Shown here in pieces: positions 1 through 9,055 of a DNA stretch of 64,000 bases; the first letter of the stretch is position 1; each line of letters starts with the position of its first letter. The stretch covers positions 1 to 64,000 of the forward strand of contig JAEWUD010000025.1 in the NCBI GenBank assembly GCA_023397475.1, read 5' to 3'. The notes below the pieces were generated by a model, which had not been told where the DNA came from, ran no database searches, and worked only from the letters and a program-made list of their open reading frames with translations. The stretch is from Bacillota bacterium. GTDB lineage: Bacteria > Bacillota > Clostridia > Saccharofermentanales > Saccharofermentanaceae. Both the position numbers and the translations under genes were made by a program.

Positions 1-494
1 GCGAGAGCGCCGAAACGACCGTCAATCTGGACGCCCGTGAGCGTACAGACCGCGCCGGAAGCGCGATGTTGCTCGATCACGGCGGGGATGTCGACGTTGG
101 AAACGCCGTCTCCGTAGGTGATCAGAAACGGCTCGTCGCCGACATAGGGCTGGATGCGCTTGATACGTCCGCCGGTCATCGTGTTAAGGCCCGTGTTGAC
201 GAGTGTAACACTCCACGGCTCGGCGATATTCTTATGAACGACCTTGCGGTTTCCATCACGGAAATCGAAGGTAACGTCGGACATATGCATATAATAATCA
301 GCGAAATACTCCTTGATAACGTGACCCTTGTAACCGAGGCAGATGACGAACTCGTTGAAGCCGTAATGGGAATATATCTTCATGATGTGCCAGAGAATCG
401 GATTCTCACCGATCTCGATCATGGGCTTGGGCTTCAGATGCGACTCCTCGCTGATTCGTGTTCCGAATCCACCGGCAAGAATAACAACCTTCAT
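1..494 (-). CDS. rfbF: Glucose-1-phosphate cytidylyltransferase, C-terminus cut by window edge
   Basis: This enzyme makes CDP-glucose from glucose-1-phosphate and CTP, the first step to CDP-linked 3,6-dideoxyhexoses. The reverse strand from 494 reads MKVVILAGGFGTRISEES followed by LKPKPMIEIG, the nucleotide-binding signature of RfbF-type nucleotidyltransferases. The later stretch HIMKIYSHYGFNEFVICLGYKG is also typical. About 164 residues are visible out of roughly 255 usual for the family; the rest lies left of the window. It is transcribed away from the large glycan operon but belongs to the same pathway as rfbH at 3962. The CDP-glucose 4,6-dehydratase (rfbG) expected between them in the pathway is not in the window and may lie further left. 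Confidence 0.9.
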   Translation of the reverse strand, partial: MKVVILAGGFGTRISEESHLKPKPMIEIGENPILWHIMKIYSHYGFNEFVICLGYKGHVIKEYFADYYMHMSDVTFDFRDGNRKVVHKNIAEPWSVTLVNTGLNTMTGGRIKRIQPYVGDEPFLITYGDGVSNVDIPAVIEQHRASGAVCTLTGVQIDGRFGAL

Positions 495-662
495 ATCTTC
501 TGCATGCAAGAACAAAGACGGACGAACCGTCTCGAATGATCCTGCGCCCCCTTTCAATTTTAAGATACATTATACACTGTTCGAGGCGTAAAAAAAATGA
601 TATAATCACTCGAAATGTTTTTGCCGACAACGGTATTCATTTAATATTCGGCGAGGTGAACG
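495..662. promoter_or_regulatory. Divergent promoter region between rfbF and the glycan operon
   Basis: A perfect -10 hexamer TATAAT lies at 601-606 for the rightward operon, and another reads leftward at 574-569 for rfbF. Neither has a convincing -35 box, so promoter strength is uncertain. A ribosome binding site (GAGGTGAA) sits just before the ATG at 663. Confidence 0.5.
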
Positions 663-2063
663 ATGAAGGTCCGCGATAAGATGATCATCTTCTGCCTGGC
701 GATCGCCGCCGGACTTTTCCTTTTCTTACTGTATCGGTATATCGGCTCCCGGACGCTTGGACTTACGTTTCCGTGGAATAGCTTTCTGTTCCTTGAGAAT
801 GCCAGATATACGGATTTTTTCGAGATTAATGAACTCGTTGCGAACCTGAATCCTTACAAATCGGGATCCTCGTATCCTCCGCTTGCACTCCTCGTCGCCT
901 TACTTTTCGCGAAAATTATTCCCGGGACCGGTTCGATCGGTGCCGACCCGGCGTCGATACAGGCGTTTCGCGATGTCAGCGTCGCGGGGAAGACCGCACT
1001 GTATCTTTTCTATGCGGGCGTTCTCCTCGCTATCGCCAGCATATTCTGGAAGCGAATTTATACGTACAACAAGAATCACCCGGGCGAATTCTTTACGGAG
1101 AAGACGCGCTTCACCCGTATTCGCGATTTCTTCGACCGTTTCTTGGCATACCCGGCGATCCTTGCCGCCGTCGCTCTTTCGGCTCCTGTGATCTATGCAT
1201 TCGACCGAGGGAATTACCTCATTCTGTGTGTCTTGTTTCTCGTTCTTTTTGCCTCGTTCTACGGACGTAATGACTGGCTCGCCGCTATTTGTCTCGCGAT
1301 CGCCGCTTGCCTCAAGATTTATCCCGTCGTTCTATTTCTCGTGTTTCTTATCGGGCGCAAATGGAAACCGATGTTTCTCGGTCTTTCGGTCGGCGCTTTG
1401 ATCACAGGACTAGGAATGGCAGCCTTCAAGGGGAATTACATTCGAAACAGCGGTTATTTTCTCAAGAATGTTTTCAATTTCTCCGGGGGATTCGGGGACA
1501 ATCATTCTTTCTATTACCGCTATGCGACAGGATTTCGCAATTTGATCGCGACGCCGGTTCTGGTCGTATCCAATAAGATACCGGAAGATTTTCCCATATC
1601 CCGGTTGACCTTGATTGTGAGCGCAGTATTTCTTCTTCTTGTCATCGCGATCTGCTTTCTGGATAAACGTCCGTGGCGTCAGATCCTTTGCCTTTCATTT
1701 TTTATGATCCTGTTTCCGACACCGTCGTTTTTTTATAATCTGTCCTATCTGGTAGCTCCGATCCTTCTATTTCTCTTCAAGGAGGAGAGGGAGAAGTTCG
1801 ACCGATTGTACCTGGTCGGTCTGATTCTTCTGATGATTCCCAAGAGTTATTATTATTTCATGGTCACGTACACAGAAGCTCCCGGCTATACAGGTATCGA
1901 GTGTTTCCTGAATCCGGCGATCATGTGCACACTGATTGTGATCTCCTTCGTTGACGCGATCTCTTACCGCCGGCGTTTACATGCGATCAGGCTCGCTCAT
2001 ACGAACGTCGACTCCATGGAAGAACCGAACCAAGACATGGGGGAGGTCACGGCAATCGGATGA
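663..2063 (+). CDS. GT87-like (DUF2029) polytopic membrane glycosyltransferase
   Basis: A 466-residue protein with an N-terminal membrane segment and about ten further hydrophobic stretches, fitting a GT-C fold transferase that uses lipid-linked sugar at the outer face of the membrane. The segment FDRGNYLI followed by a second hydrophobic block ending in CLKIYPVVLFL resembles the conserved loops of GT87/DUF2029 proteins. It is the first gene of the rightward operon, and its stop codon overlaps the next start by four bases (ATGA), indicating translational coupling. The acceptor and sugar cannot be read from sequence. A generic polysaccharide polymerase is the main alternative. Confidence 0.65.
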   Translation: MKVRDKMIIFCLAIAAGLFLFLLYRYIGSRTLGLTFPWNSFLFLENARYTDFFEINELVANLNPYKSGSSYPPLALLVALLFAKIIPGTGSIGADPASIQAFRDVSVAGKTALYLFYAGVLLAIASIFWKRIYTYNKNHPGEFFTEKTRFTRIRDFFDRFLAYPAILAAVALSAPVIYAFDRGNYLILCVLFLVLFASFYGRNDWLAAICLAIAACLKIYPVVLFLVFLIGRKWKPMFLGLSVGALITGLGMAAFKGNYIRNSGYFLKNVFNFSGGFGDNHSFYYRYATGFRNLIATPVLVVSNKIPEDFPISRLTLIVSAVFLLLVIAICFLDKRPWRQILCLSFFMILFPTPSFFYNLSYLVAPILLFLFKEEREKFDRLYLVGLILLMIPKSYYYFMVTYTEAPGYTGIECFLNPAIMCTLIVISFVDAISYRRRLHAIRLAHTNVDSMEEPNQDMGEVTAIG

Positions 2064-2962
2064 CCAGAAGAGTACTTCTCACCGGAGGCTCCGGATTCAT
2101 CGGCAGAAACTTTATCGAGCGATGCGGCTCCCGATATGATATTCTCGCACCCCGACACAAGGAACTTGATCTCGTCGATGATCTTGCGGTTCGTTGTTTT
2201 TTTCGAGAGAACAAGATCGATGCGGTTATCCATTCGGCGACAAAGCCCGGGCACCGCAACGCACTTGATCCGACGAATGTCGGTATCTCCAATCTTCATA
2301 TGTTCGCGAACCTTTTCGAGGCGTCGCGTGAGGCCGGAGTTAAGAGGTTTTTGTTTTTAGGATCCGGTTCGGAGTACGATATGCGGAGTTATCGTCCGAA
2401 TATGCGGGAAGAGGAATTGGGTTTATTTATTCCGGCGGACGATACCGGATTCTCGAAATATATCTGTTCGCGAATGCTCGAGGGAGTTCCGGGATATGTG
2501 AATGTGCGCTTCTTCGGCATCTTCGGCCCACACGAGGATTATGCGATCCGCTTCATCTCGAATGCGATCTGCAAGGTACTCTTCGATATCCCGGTCACGC
2601 TTCGGCAGGACCGTAAATTCTCCTACACCTATATTGATGACGGCATAGACGCGATTGCTCGCTTTCTCGACGCCGACACCGCGGATTTACGGTATAATGA
2701 CTACAATGTGACGCCCCCGGAAGCGATCTCGCTTCTCGAACTGGCGCGCATTGTTGTGCGTGTCGCCGGTAAACCCAATCATCCGATTCTCGTCGGGTCA
2801 CCGGGTGAAGGGCTCACCTACAGCGGGGATAACACGCGTTTTACGGAACTTTTCCCCGATTTCGCATTCACGCCCTATGAGGATGCGGTGATTCGTCTGT
2901 ACAACTGGTATCAGAAGATCAAGGAATCCATTGACCCTGCGCTGCTCTTACAGGACAAATAA
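2060..2962 (+). CDS. NAD-dependent sugar-nucleotide epimerase/dehydratase (extended SDR)
   Basis: A 300-residue extended short-chain dehydrogenase. The Rossmann glycine motif TGGSGFIGRNF is at residues 7-17, and a GSGSEYD segment near residue 110 matches the usual Ser-containing active-site strand. In this context it probably performs the last reduction or epimerisation of a CDP-3,6-dideoxyhexose (abequose, paratose or tyvelose type), or acts on another nucleotide sugar. The catalytic YxxxK motif reads T129-GFS-K133, so the active-site tyrosine is replaced by threonine while the lysine is kept. This casts doubt on ordinary SDR chemistry. The start overlaps the upstream stop by four bases. Confidence 0.8.
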   Translation: MTRRVLLTGGSGFIGRNFIERCGSRYDILAPRHKELDLVDDLAVRCFFRENKIDAVIHSATKPGHRNALDPTNVGISNLHMFANLFEASREAGVKRFLFLGSGSEYDMRSYRPNMREEELGLFIPADDTGFSKYICSRMLEGVPGYVNVRFFGIFGPHEDYAIRFISNAICKVLFDIPVTLRQDRKFSYTYIDDGIDAIARFLDADTADLRYNDYNVTPPEAISLLELARIVVRVAGKPNHPILVGSPGEGLTYSGDNTRFTELFPDFAFTPYEDAVIRLYNWYQKIKESIDPALLLQDK

Positions 2963-3005
2963 CGAGAGGACAACGCGAAGAGATTCGCCATAAGGAGACC
3001 CTTGT

Positions 3006-3950
3006 ATGAAGAAAATCAGCATTATGACGGCTTGCTACAATGAAGAAGAGAACGTGATTCCCCTTACGGATGCGGTTCGCAAAATTATGGCGGAGGAGCT
3101 TCCCGGATACGATTACGAACATGTATTTATCGACAATTGCTCGGAGGACACGACTCTGTCTCTTCTGCGTGAGATCTGCTCCAAGGACAGCCACGTCAAG
3201 GTCATCGAGAATGCCAGAAATTTCGGCCATGTCCGGTCGCCGTATCACGGCATTCTTCAGACGACGGGAGACTGTACGATCAGTATGGCCGCCGATTTCC
3301 AGGAACCTCCGGCCTTGATTCCCAAACTTGTCAAGAAGTGGGAAGAGGGATATAAGGTTGTCTGCGCGGTAAAGACAACGAGTAAAGAAAGCAAGGCGAT
3401 GTTCGGCGTAAGAAAGCTCTATTACAATATCGTCAAGCAGATGAGCGAAGTCGAGTCGATCGATAATTTTACCGGTTTCGGCCTCTACGACAAGCAGGTT
3501 GTTGCGGCTTTGCGTCTGATGGAAGACCCGTATCCGTATTTTCGCGGTTTGATCTGCGAGATCGGATTCAAACGTGCGCTGGTTGAATTTGACCAGCCGA
3601 AACGCGAACGCGGGAAGACACACAACAATTTCTACACCCTGTTTGATATGGCGATGCTCGGTATTACAGCGAATTCGAAGGTGCCGCTCAGACTAGCCAC
3701 CATCGCGGGTTTCCTGTTTTCGCTGTTGTCGTTCCTGATCGCGGTACTTTATCTGATCCTCAAACTGATCTTCTGGTACAATATGCCGATGGGCACCGCC
3801 CCGATTCTGATCGGTGTTTTCTTCATGTTCTCGATCCAGTTGTTCTTTACGGGACTTCTCGGAGAATATATCGCCCAGATTCTTACCAAGGTTACCAAGC
3901 GCCCGCGCGTCATCGAAGACGAGCGCATCAATTTTGACGAAGAAAGATAA
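3006..3950 (+). CDS. Family 2 glycosyltransferase with C-terminal membrane anchor (DPM1/GtrB type)
   Basis: A 314-residue protein that begins MKKISIMTACYNEEENV, the start of a GT2 catalytic domain of the dolichol-phosphate-mannose synthase/GtrB/ArnC type. Such enzymes load a sugar onto undecaprenyl phosphate at the inner face of the membrane. The segment AADFQEPP near residue 97 replaces the usual DADLQDPP and retains one metal-binding aspartate. Two transmembrane helices follow at about residues 230-290. A good ribosome binding site (AAGGAGA) precedes the ATG. With the GtrA-like protein at 5318 it could form a GtrA/GtrB pair that flips a lipid-linked sugar for the GT-C enzyme at 663. Confidence 0.82.
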   Translation: MKKISIMTACYNEEENVIPLTDAVRKIMAEELPGYDYEHVFIDNCSEDTTLSLLREICSKDSHVKVIENARNFGHVRSPYHGILQTTGDCTISMAADFQEPPALIPKLVKKWEEGYKVVCAVKTTSKESKAMFGVRKLYYNIVKQMSEVESIDNFTGFGLYDKQVVAALRLMEDPYPYFRGLICEIGFKRALVEFDQPKRERGKTHNNFYTLFDMAMLGITANSKVPLRLATIAGFLFSLLSFLIAVLYLILKLIFWYNMPMGTAPILIGVFFMFSIQLFFTGLLGEYIAQILTKVTKRPRVIEDERINFDEER

Positions 3951-3961
3951 GGAGACTATGT

Positions 3962-5308
3962 ATGTCCAGTGACAAAGCAGCAGAAATCCGTTCCCAGATC
4001 CTGGAATTAACGAAGGCCTACTTTGACGAACAGTTCAAAGAAAAGAAACCCTATGAGCCCGGTGACCGTATTTCATACGGCGGCCGGTACTTTGACGAGA
4101 AGGAGATGGTCTCCCTTGTCGATTCCTCGCTGGATTTCTGGCTGACGTCGGGAAAATACTGTGAGATGTTCGAGAAGGAGTTTGCCGACTATCTCGGAAC
4201 CAGCTTCTGTTCACTTACGAACTCGGGCTCGTCTGCGAATCTATTAGCGTTTATGGCTCTTACCTCGCCGAAACTCAAGGAACGTCGCATCAAGCCCGGC
4301 GATGAGGTTATCACGGTAGCATGCGGATTCCCGACGACGGTTGCCCCGATCATGCAGTTCGGCGCGATCCCGGTGTTTATCGATGTTACGCTTCCGACCT
4401 ACAATCTGGACGTATCGATGCTCGAGGCCGCGCTCTCTCCGAAGACGAAGGCGGTTATGGCCGCTCATACGCTCGGCAATCCTTTTGACCTGCGCGCGGT
4501 AGCCGCGTTCTGCAAGAAGCATAATCTCTGGCTCATCGAGGATAATTGCGATGCACTCGGAAGCGAGTATGAGATGGAGAAGGGCAAGAAGCTGACCGGT
4601 ACGATCGGCGATCTGGGTACTTCGAGCTTCTATCCGCCGCACCATATGACCATGGGTGAGGGAGGGGCGATTTACACGACGAGCGCTCAGTTGCGCCGTC
4701 TGGTCGAGTCCTTCCGTGATTGGGGCCGCGACTGTTATTGCGCATCCGGCAAGGATGACACCTGTAACCACCGTTTTGACGGCCAGTATGGCGAATTGCC
4801 GGCGGGTTACGACCACAAATATGTCTATTCACATCTCGGCTATAATCTGAAGGCGACGGAGATGCAAGCCGCGATCGGTGTCGAACAGTTGAAAAAGCTT
4901 CCATCGATCATCGAGGCTCGCCGCCGCAACTGGAAATACCTCCGCGAGAATCTCGAGCCGCTTTCGGATGCCTTCATTCTTCCTGAGTCGACCGAATATT
5001 CAGATCCGAGCTGGTTCGGTTTCCTGCTCACGGTTCGTGAGGACGCAGGATTTACCCGTGAGGAGATCGTGCGCGAGCTGGAGGGTAAGAATATTCAGAC
5101 ACGGATGCTCTTTGCCGGCAACCTGATCTATCATCCGTGCTTCGATCTCTATCGTGCATCGGGCGAAGGCTATCGCGTAGTGGGAGAACTCACCAATACA
5201 GATATCATCATGAATCGCACCTTCTGGATCGGCGTATATCCGGGCATGGATCCGGCTCGCCTTGCGCGCATGGTCGAGGTGATCACGGATTTCGTGAAGG
5301 GAAGGTAA
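3962..5308 (+). CDS. rfbH: CDP-6-deoxy-D-xylo-4-hexulose-3-dehydrase (E1)
   Basis: This is a PMP- and [2Fe-2S]-dependent enzyme of the DegT/DnrJ/EryC1 fold that removes the C3 hydroxyl from CDP-4-keto-6-deoxyglucose in 3,6-dideoxyhexose synthesis. Its 448 residues carry the family hallmarks. Histidines at 227-228 (YPPHHMTMGEGGA) stand where ordinary aminotransferases have the PLP lysine. Cysteines 196, 258, 260 and 268 give a C-X61-C-X-C-X7-C pattern, close to the C-X57-C-X-C-X7-C cluster motif known for E1. With rfbF at the left edge it defines a CDP-dideoxyhexose pathway. No dedicated E3 reductase gene is visible here. A start codon with GGAG 8 bases upstream supports the chosen ATG. Confidence 0.92.
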   Translation: MSSDKAAEIRSQILELTKAYFDEQFKEKKPYEPGDRISYGGRYFDEKEMVSLVDSSLDFWLTSGKYCEMFEKEFADYLGTSFCSLTNSGSSANLLAFMALTSPKLKERRIKPGDEVITVACGFPTTVAPIMQFGAIPVFIDVTLPTYNLDVSMLEAALSPKTKAVMAAHTLGNPFDLRAVAAFCKKHNLWLIEDNCDALGSEYEMEKGKKLTGTIGDLGTSSFYPPHHMTMGEGGAIYTTSAQLRRLVESFRDWGRDCYCASGKDDTCNHRFDGQYGELPAGYDHKYVYSHLGYNLKATEMQAAIGVEQLKKLPSIIEARRRNWKYLRENLEPLSDAFILPESTEYSDPSWFGFLLTVREDAGFTREEIVRELEGKNIQTRMLFAGNLIYHPCFDLYRASGEGYRVVGELTNTDIIMNRTFWIGVYPGMDPARLARMVEVITDFVKGR

Positions 5309-5317
5309 GAGGCATAC

Positions 5318-5824
5318 ATGAAGTCATTGATGGAACGTGTCTACGCCACGAAGCTGTATAAGAAATACGGTCAGTTCTTCCAGTTCTGTATTGTCGGCGG
5401 GACGAATTTTCTCGTGTCTTATCTGGTTTATAGTGGCGTACTGCTATTGTTCGGACTGTTCCCGGATTTTCATTTCGCAGAGATACTCAAGGACGACACG
5501 ACCATTAAGGCAGAAATCGCCCAGGTTTTCGCGTTTATCATCAGTGTGCTCAACGCCTATGTCCTGAATCGGATCTGGGTCTTTCGTAAGGAAGCGAAAA
5601 AAGCCGGGAAAGGCTCTGTCGTTCGATTCTTCTCGAGTTATGGGTTTACGTTTGCGCTTAGCTTTTTCCTGACTTGGTTCTGGATCAGTGTCCTTCAACT
5701 GTCCGAATTTCTCGTTCCGTTTCTTAATGTTCTGATTACGACGCCGATAAATTTCTTGCTAAGTAAGTATTTTACGTTTCGGCAGAAGAAACTGCCCGCG
5801 ACCGAGGATGCGGATCAAGAATAA
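5318..5824 (+). CDS. GtrA-family membrane protein
   Basis: A 168-residue protein with four hydrophobic segments. It begins with a short cytoplasmic stretch, then FCIVGGTNFLVSYLVYSGVLL, and has the conserved NRIWVFRKE loop between helices 2 and 3, all typical of GtrA proteins. Members help translocate undecaprenyl-phosphate-linked sugars or modify O-antigen, teichoic acid and arabinogalactan. It lies ten bases after rfbH and in the same operon as the GT2 at 3006, its likely functional partner. An ATG at 5318 is used; a second ATG twelve bases on is possible. Confidence 0.8.
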   Translation: MKSLMERVYATKLYKKYGQFFQFCIVGGTNFLVSYLVYSGVLLLFGLFPDFHFAEILKDDTTIKAEIAQVFAFIISVLNAYVLNRIWVFRKEAKKAGKGSVVRFFSSYGFTFALSFFLTWFWISVLQLSEFLVPFLNVLITTPINFLLSKYFTFRQKKLPATEDADQE

Positions 5825-5880
5825 GTTTTTGCGGAGTCGACTTCCGCCATTCGAAAACATACAAAAAGGAGATCTTCTGT

Positions 5881-6969
5881 ATGAAAAAAGTTGCTGTTAT
5901 TATGGCCGGAGGCGGCGGTACCCGTTTTTGGCCGTTGTCCCGAATCTCCCGTCCGAAGCAGTTGATCTCCCTTACGAGTGATTTGCCGATGATCAACGAA
6001 ACCATTGATCATTATCGCCATGTCGTTGACAGAGAAGATACGTTCATCGTAACCAATGTCGAGCAGACAAGCCTGATGTCAGAACTGCTCTACGACGAGG
6101 TCGATCGTTCGCATATCCTGTCGGAACCCGTGGGGAAGAACACCGCTCCCTGTATCCTGTACGCGGCACTCGTGATCAAGAAACTCTACGGGGACGCGCT
6201 GATGGCGGTTCTTCCCGCGGATCATCACATTTCTGACTTGAAGGAATACGAGAGAATTCTTTCTCTGGCCTATGATACGGCCGAGGCGTCCGACCGCATT
6301 GTGACGATCGGTCTGTGGCCGACATGTCCGGCGACCGGCTATGGATATCTCCGCTTCTCCGAACATCCGGTCGGCGGTGACGGGACCGAGGTCTATGCGT
6401 TGCAGCGCTTTGTCGAGAAACCCGAGCTCCTGCGCGCGCAGGAGTACGTCCGGTCCGGCCGCTACCTCTGGAACAGCGGCATGTTCATCTGGAAGGCATC
6501 CGTGATTCTTGCCGCGTTTGAGCAGCACATGCCGGAGCTCTACGCGAGCTTCCTCACAGTCTATGACGCTTTGGGCACACCGGCGGAGAAGGCGGCGATC
6601 GAGGAACTGTACCCGACGCTCGTATCGATCTCGATCGACTATGGAATCATGGAGAAGACCAGCGGTGTCTACGTCATCCCGGCCGAATTCGGTTGGAACG
6701 ACGTCGGGAGTTGGGATGCATTGTCGGAAGTTTTCCCGGTCGACGAGACGGGAAATGTTATTCGGGCGGAAGATGTTCTCGCCATTGATACGAAGAACAC
6801 CGTGATCAACAGTACAAACGGCAAGCGACTGATCGCAACCTTAGGGATCGAGGATCTGATCGTCGTGGATACCCCGGAAGCGTTGATGATTTGCCCCAAG
6901 AGCCGAGCACAGGACGTTAAGAAGCTCGTCGAAGAACTGAAGCGACGCGGCCGGACGGATTTGATTTGA
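5881..6969 (+). CDS. manC: Mannose-1-phosphate guanylyltransferase
   Basis: The enzyme makes GDP-mannose from mannose-1-phosphate and GTP. The 362-residue protein starts MKKVAVIMAGGGGTRFWPLS with the family lysine soon after (RPKQL), then EPVGKNTAPC near residue 80 and FVEKP near residue 178, the classic order of motifs. It lacks the C-terminal cupin isomerase domain found in the bifunctional AlgA/ManC type, so phosphomannose isomerase must come from elsewhere. AAGGAG lies seven bases before the ATG. It supplies GDP-mannose for the GT4 enzymes that follow. Confidence 0.9.
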   Translation: MKKVAVIMAGGGGTRFWPLSRISRPKQLISLTSDLPMINETIDHYRHVVDREDTFIVTNVEQTSLMSELLYDEVDRSHILSEPVGKNTAPCILYAALVIKKLYGDALMAVLPADHHISDLKEYERILSLAYDTAEASDRIVTIGLWPTCPATGYGYLRFSEHPVGGDGTEVYALQRFVEKPELLRAQEYVRSGRYLWNSGMFIWKASVILAAFEQHMPELYASFLTVYDALGTPAEKAAIEELYPTLVSISIDYGIMEKTSGVYVIPAEFGWNDVGSWDALSEVFPVDETGNVIRAEDVLAIDTKNTVINSTNGKRLIATLGIEDLIVVDTPEALMICPKSRAQDVKKLVEELKRRGRTDLI

Positions 6970-6991
6970 CATACGCAGAGGGAATTGCAAC

Positions 6992-8155
6992 ATGCGGATC
7001 GCGATAGATTTTACAGCGACGCCTCAGAGTAAGACCGGCATCGGTCGTTACCTTCTGGGCCTACTGGCGGGCCTACTCGAGACCGATACAGAGAATGAGT
7101 ATTACTTGTTTATCCATGACGACGATCTCGATGGATTTCCGGCGGACCATCCGCGTTTCCATAAGATCGCCGTTCACAGTCGTATCTTGCGAAATACATG
7201 GATTCGCATCCTCTGGGAGCAATTTGTTTTCCCCTATCGTCTTCGGAAGATCGGAGCGCAGATCCTGCACTCGCCGAATTTCACGATGCCATATTTTGCG
7301 CGAATAATTGCGCCCGAGTTGAAGATTGTCGGAACATTTCACGATATGACCTATTTTTTCCTTCCGGATTTCCATGTCGGCTGGAAACGAGAGATGTTCA
7401 AGGCCTATATCCGCCATACTGCCCGTAAGGCCGACAAATTGATTACGATCTCCGAGAATTCGAAGAAGGATATTCCTCTCTACTGCAAACCGAAGAATCC
7501 GAGCATTGCCGTCACTTGCATGGGTGTTGAACCGAGGTTTTTCGATGCGCCGCTTCCGGAACCTGATTTTCTGATAAACATGGGCATCGACGGTCCGTAT
7601 ATCCTTTACATCGGCACGTTGGAACCCAGAAAGAATGTGCCGGGACTGATTAACGCTTATCGGCAGATGCCGGAGGTTTTTCGCGAAAAGTATCGTCTTG
7701 TACTCTGCGGCAAAAAGGGATGGTTGTATGACGAGATCTTCCGGACCGTCGAGAGTGACCCGAATCTTGCCGGCCGCGTTATTTTCACCGGATATGTGGA
7801 CGACGACGCCCTTCCGACACTTCTTGCCGGAGCTTCGGCGTTTGCGTATGTGTCCTTTTATGAGGGTTTCGGTATTCCCGTAATCGAGGCGATGGCGGCG
7901 GGTGTTCCGACCGTAACCTCTTACGGATCCTCGCTCGAAGAAGTAGCCGGAGACGGAGCGATTCTCTGTGATCCGAAGGATGCCGCGGATATCGCGCGCG
8001 CACTTGTCGCCGCGCTGACCGATCGAGACACAACATCGGGGCAGAAGCGCATCGAGAACGGCAGAATTCGCGCCGGGACGTACACCTGGGATCGTTGCGC
8101 TCAGGAGACGATCGCCGCTTATCGGGACGCGATGGGAGAGGAGAAGAGGAGATGA
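6992..8155 (+). CDS. GT4 glycosyltransferase (GT-B fold)
   Basis: A 387-residue GT-B fold enzyme. The N-terminal half contains the short motif TGIGRYL near residue 17. The C-terminal nucleotide-binding half has LYIGTLEPRKNV near residue 205 and the E-x7-E motif YEGFGIPVIEAMAAG near residue 290. Close relatives in manC-containing loci are mannosyltransferases, so a GDP-mannose donor is plausible but not shown. The final codon overlaps the next start by four bases. Confidence 0.85.
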   Translation: MRIAIDFTATPQSKTGIGRYLLGLLAGLLETDTENEYYLFIHDDDLDGFPADHPRFHKIAVHSRILRNTWIRILWEQFVFPYRLRKIGAQILHSPNFTMPYFARIIAPELKIVGTFHDMTYFFLPDFHVGWKREMFKAYIRHTARKADKLITISENSKKDIPLYCKPKNPSIAVTCMGVEPRFFDAPLPEPDFLINMGIDGPYILYIGTLEPRKNVPGLINAYRQMPEVFREKYRLVLCGKKGWLYDEIFRTVESDPNLAGRVIFTGYVDDDALPTLLAGASAFAYVSFYEGFGIPVIEAMAAGVPTVTSYGSSLEEVAGDGAILCDPKDAADIARALVAALTDRDTTSGQKRIENGRIRAGTYTWDRCAQETIAAYRDAMGEEKRR

Positions 8156-9015
8156 ACGGCAAGCTGTGCTTTGTGATTCTCACATGGAACTCTGCTTCCT
8201 ATATCCGTTCCTGTCTTGACGCGATCCTGGCGTTGCCCAATCCGGATAAAGTACTTCTCTTCATCACGGATAATGGTTCGTCTGACGGCACGCAGGAGAT
8301 CTTGCATACCTACGAGACACAATATGTCGACCGTGTTCGCGTGACATTTGAAACGGAAAATCAGGGGACAACCAAACCGAGAAACAAAATGATGCGCGAG
8401 GTTCCTCCGGATACGAAGTGGATATGTGTACTCGACTCGGATACCGAAGTAAATCCTGCAGCGATCGAGCGTCTGATCAAGGCTCTGGAGGATCATCCGA
8501 AAGCGATGCTCTCATCTCCGCGTATGTGGAAGCGTAGCGGCGAAGAGCAGATGTCCTGCAAGCGCTTTCCGACCGCTTGGGGCAAGCTGATGAAGGCCGC
8601 TCCGGTGCGTTCCTGGCAGCATAGAGCCGCCGACAGAGAGTCGTACGATTTTTTCCCCGCGAAAAAAACCGTCGGAAGTCCGCCGGTTTCGGAGAACGAT
8701 TCGGTGTATCCCGTGGACTACGCGATCTCGGCGTGCTGGATGCTTCGGGCGGATGTCAGAGACAGCGTTGGTTATCTCGATGAGTTTTACTCTTATGCCC
8801 CGGAGGATGTTGATTACTGTGCGGCAATCTGGGAAAATGGTTACGATATTTTGTTTGTTTCCGGCGCATCGATTTTTCACGACACACAGAGACTTTCGCA
8901 TAAGAAGAGAATCAGCGCGACGAATTGGGCACATATTCGAGGCTTGATTCACTATTTTCGCAAGTATGCGTATCTGAATCACCCGCGGATTCGGAAGAAC
9001 ATAGGTACTGAATAG
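8152..9015 (+). CDS. GT2 glycosyltransferase (rhamnosyltransferase-like)
   Basis: A GT-A fold enzyme of 287 residues, taking the ATG at 8152 that overlaps the previous stop (ATGA) and has AGAGGAGA directly upstream. Motifs: VILTWNSASYI at the N-terminus, ITDNGSSDGT near residue 40 and the metal-binding CVLDSDTEV near residue 90. A later PEDVDYC segment is common in rhamnosyltransferase-like GT2 proteins. Donor and acceptor are unknown. A longer reading frame extends upstream into the preceding gene but lacks a suitable ribosome binding site. Confidence 0.82.
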   Translation: MNGKLCFVILTWNSASYIRSCLDAILALPNPDKVLLFITDNGSSDGTQEILHTYETQYVDRVRVTFETENQGTTKPRNKMMREVPPDTKWICVLDSDTEVNPAAIERLIKALEDHPKAMLSSPRMWKRSGEEQMSCKRFPTAWGKLMKAAPVRSWQHRAADRESYDFFPAKKTVGSPPVSENDSVYPVDYAISACWMLRADVRDSVGYLDEFYSYAPEDVDYCAAIWENGYDILFVSGASIFHDTQRLSHKKRISATNWAHIRGLIHYFRKYAYLNHPRIRKNIGTE

Positions 9016-9055
9016 GTTGCGGAGGATAATCCGCGGAAAGTGATGAGGTTATACG

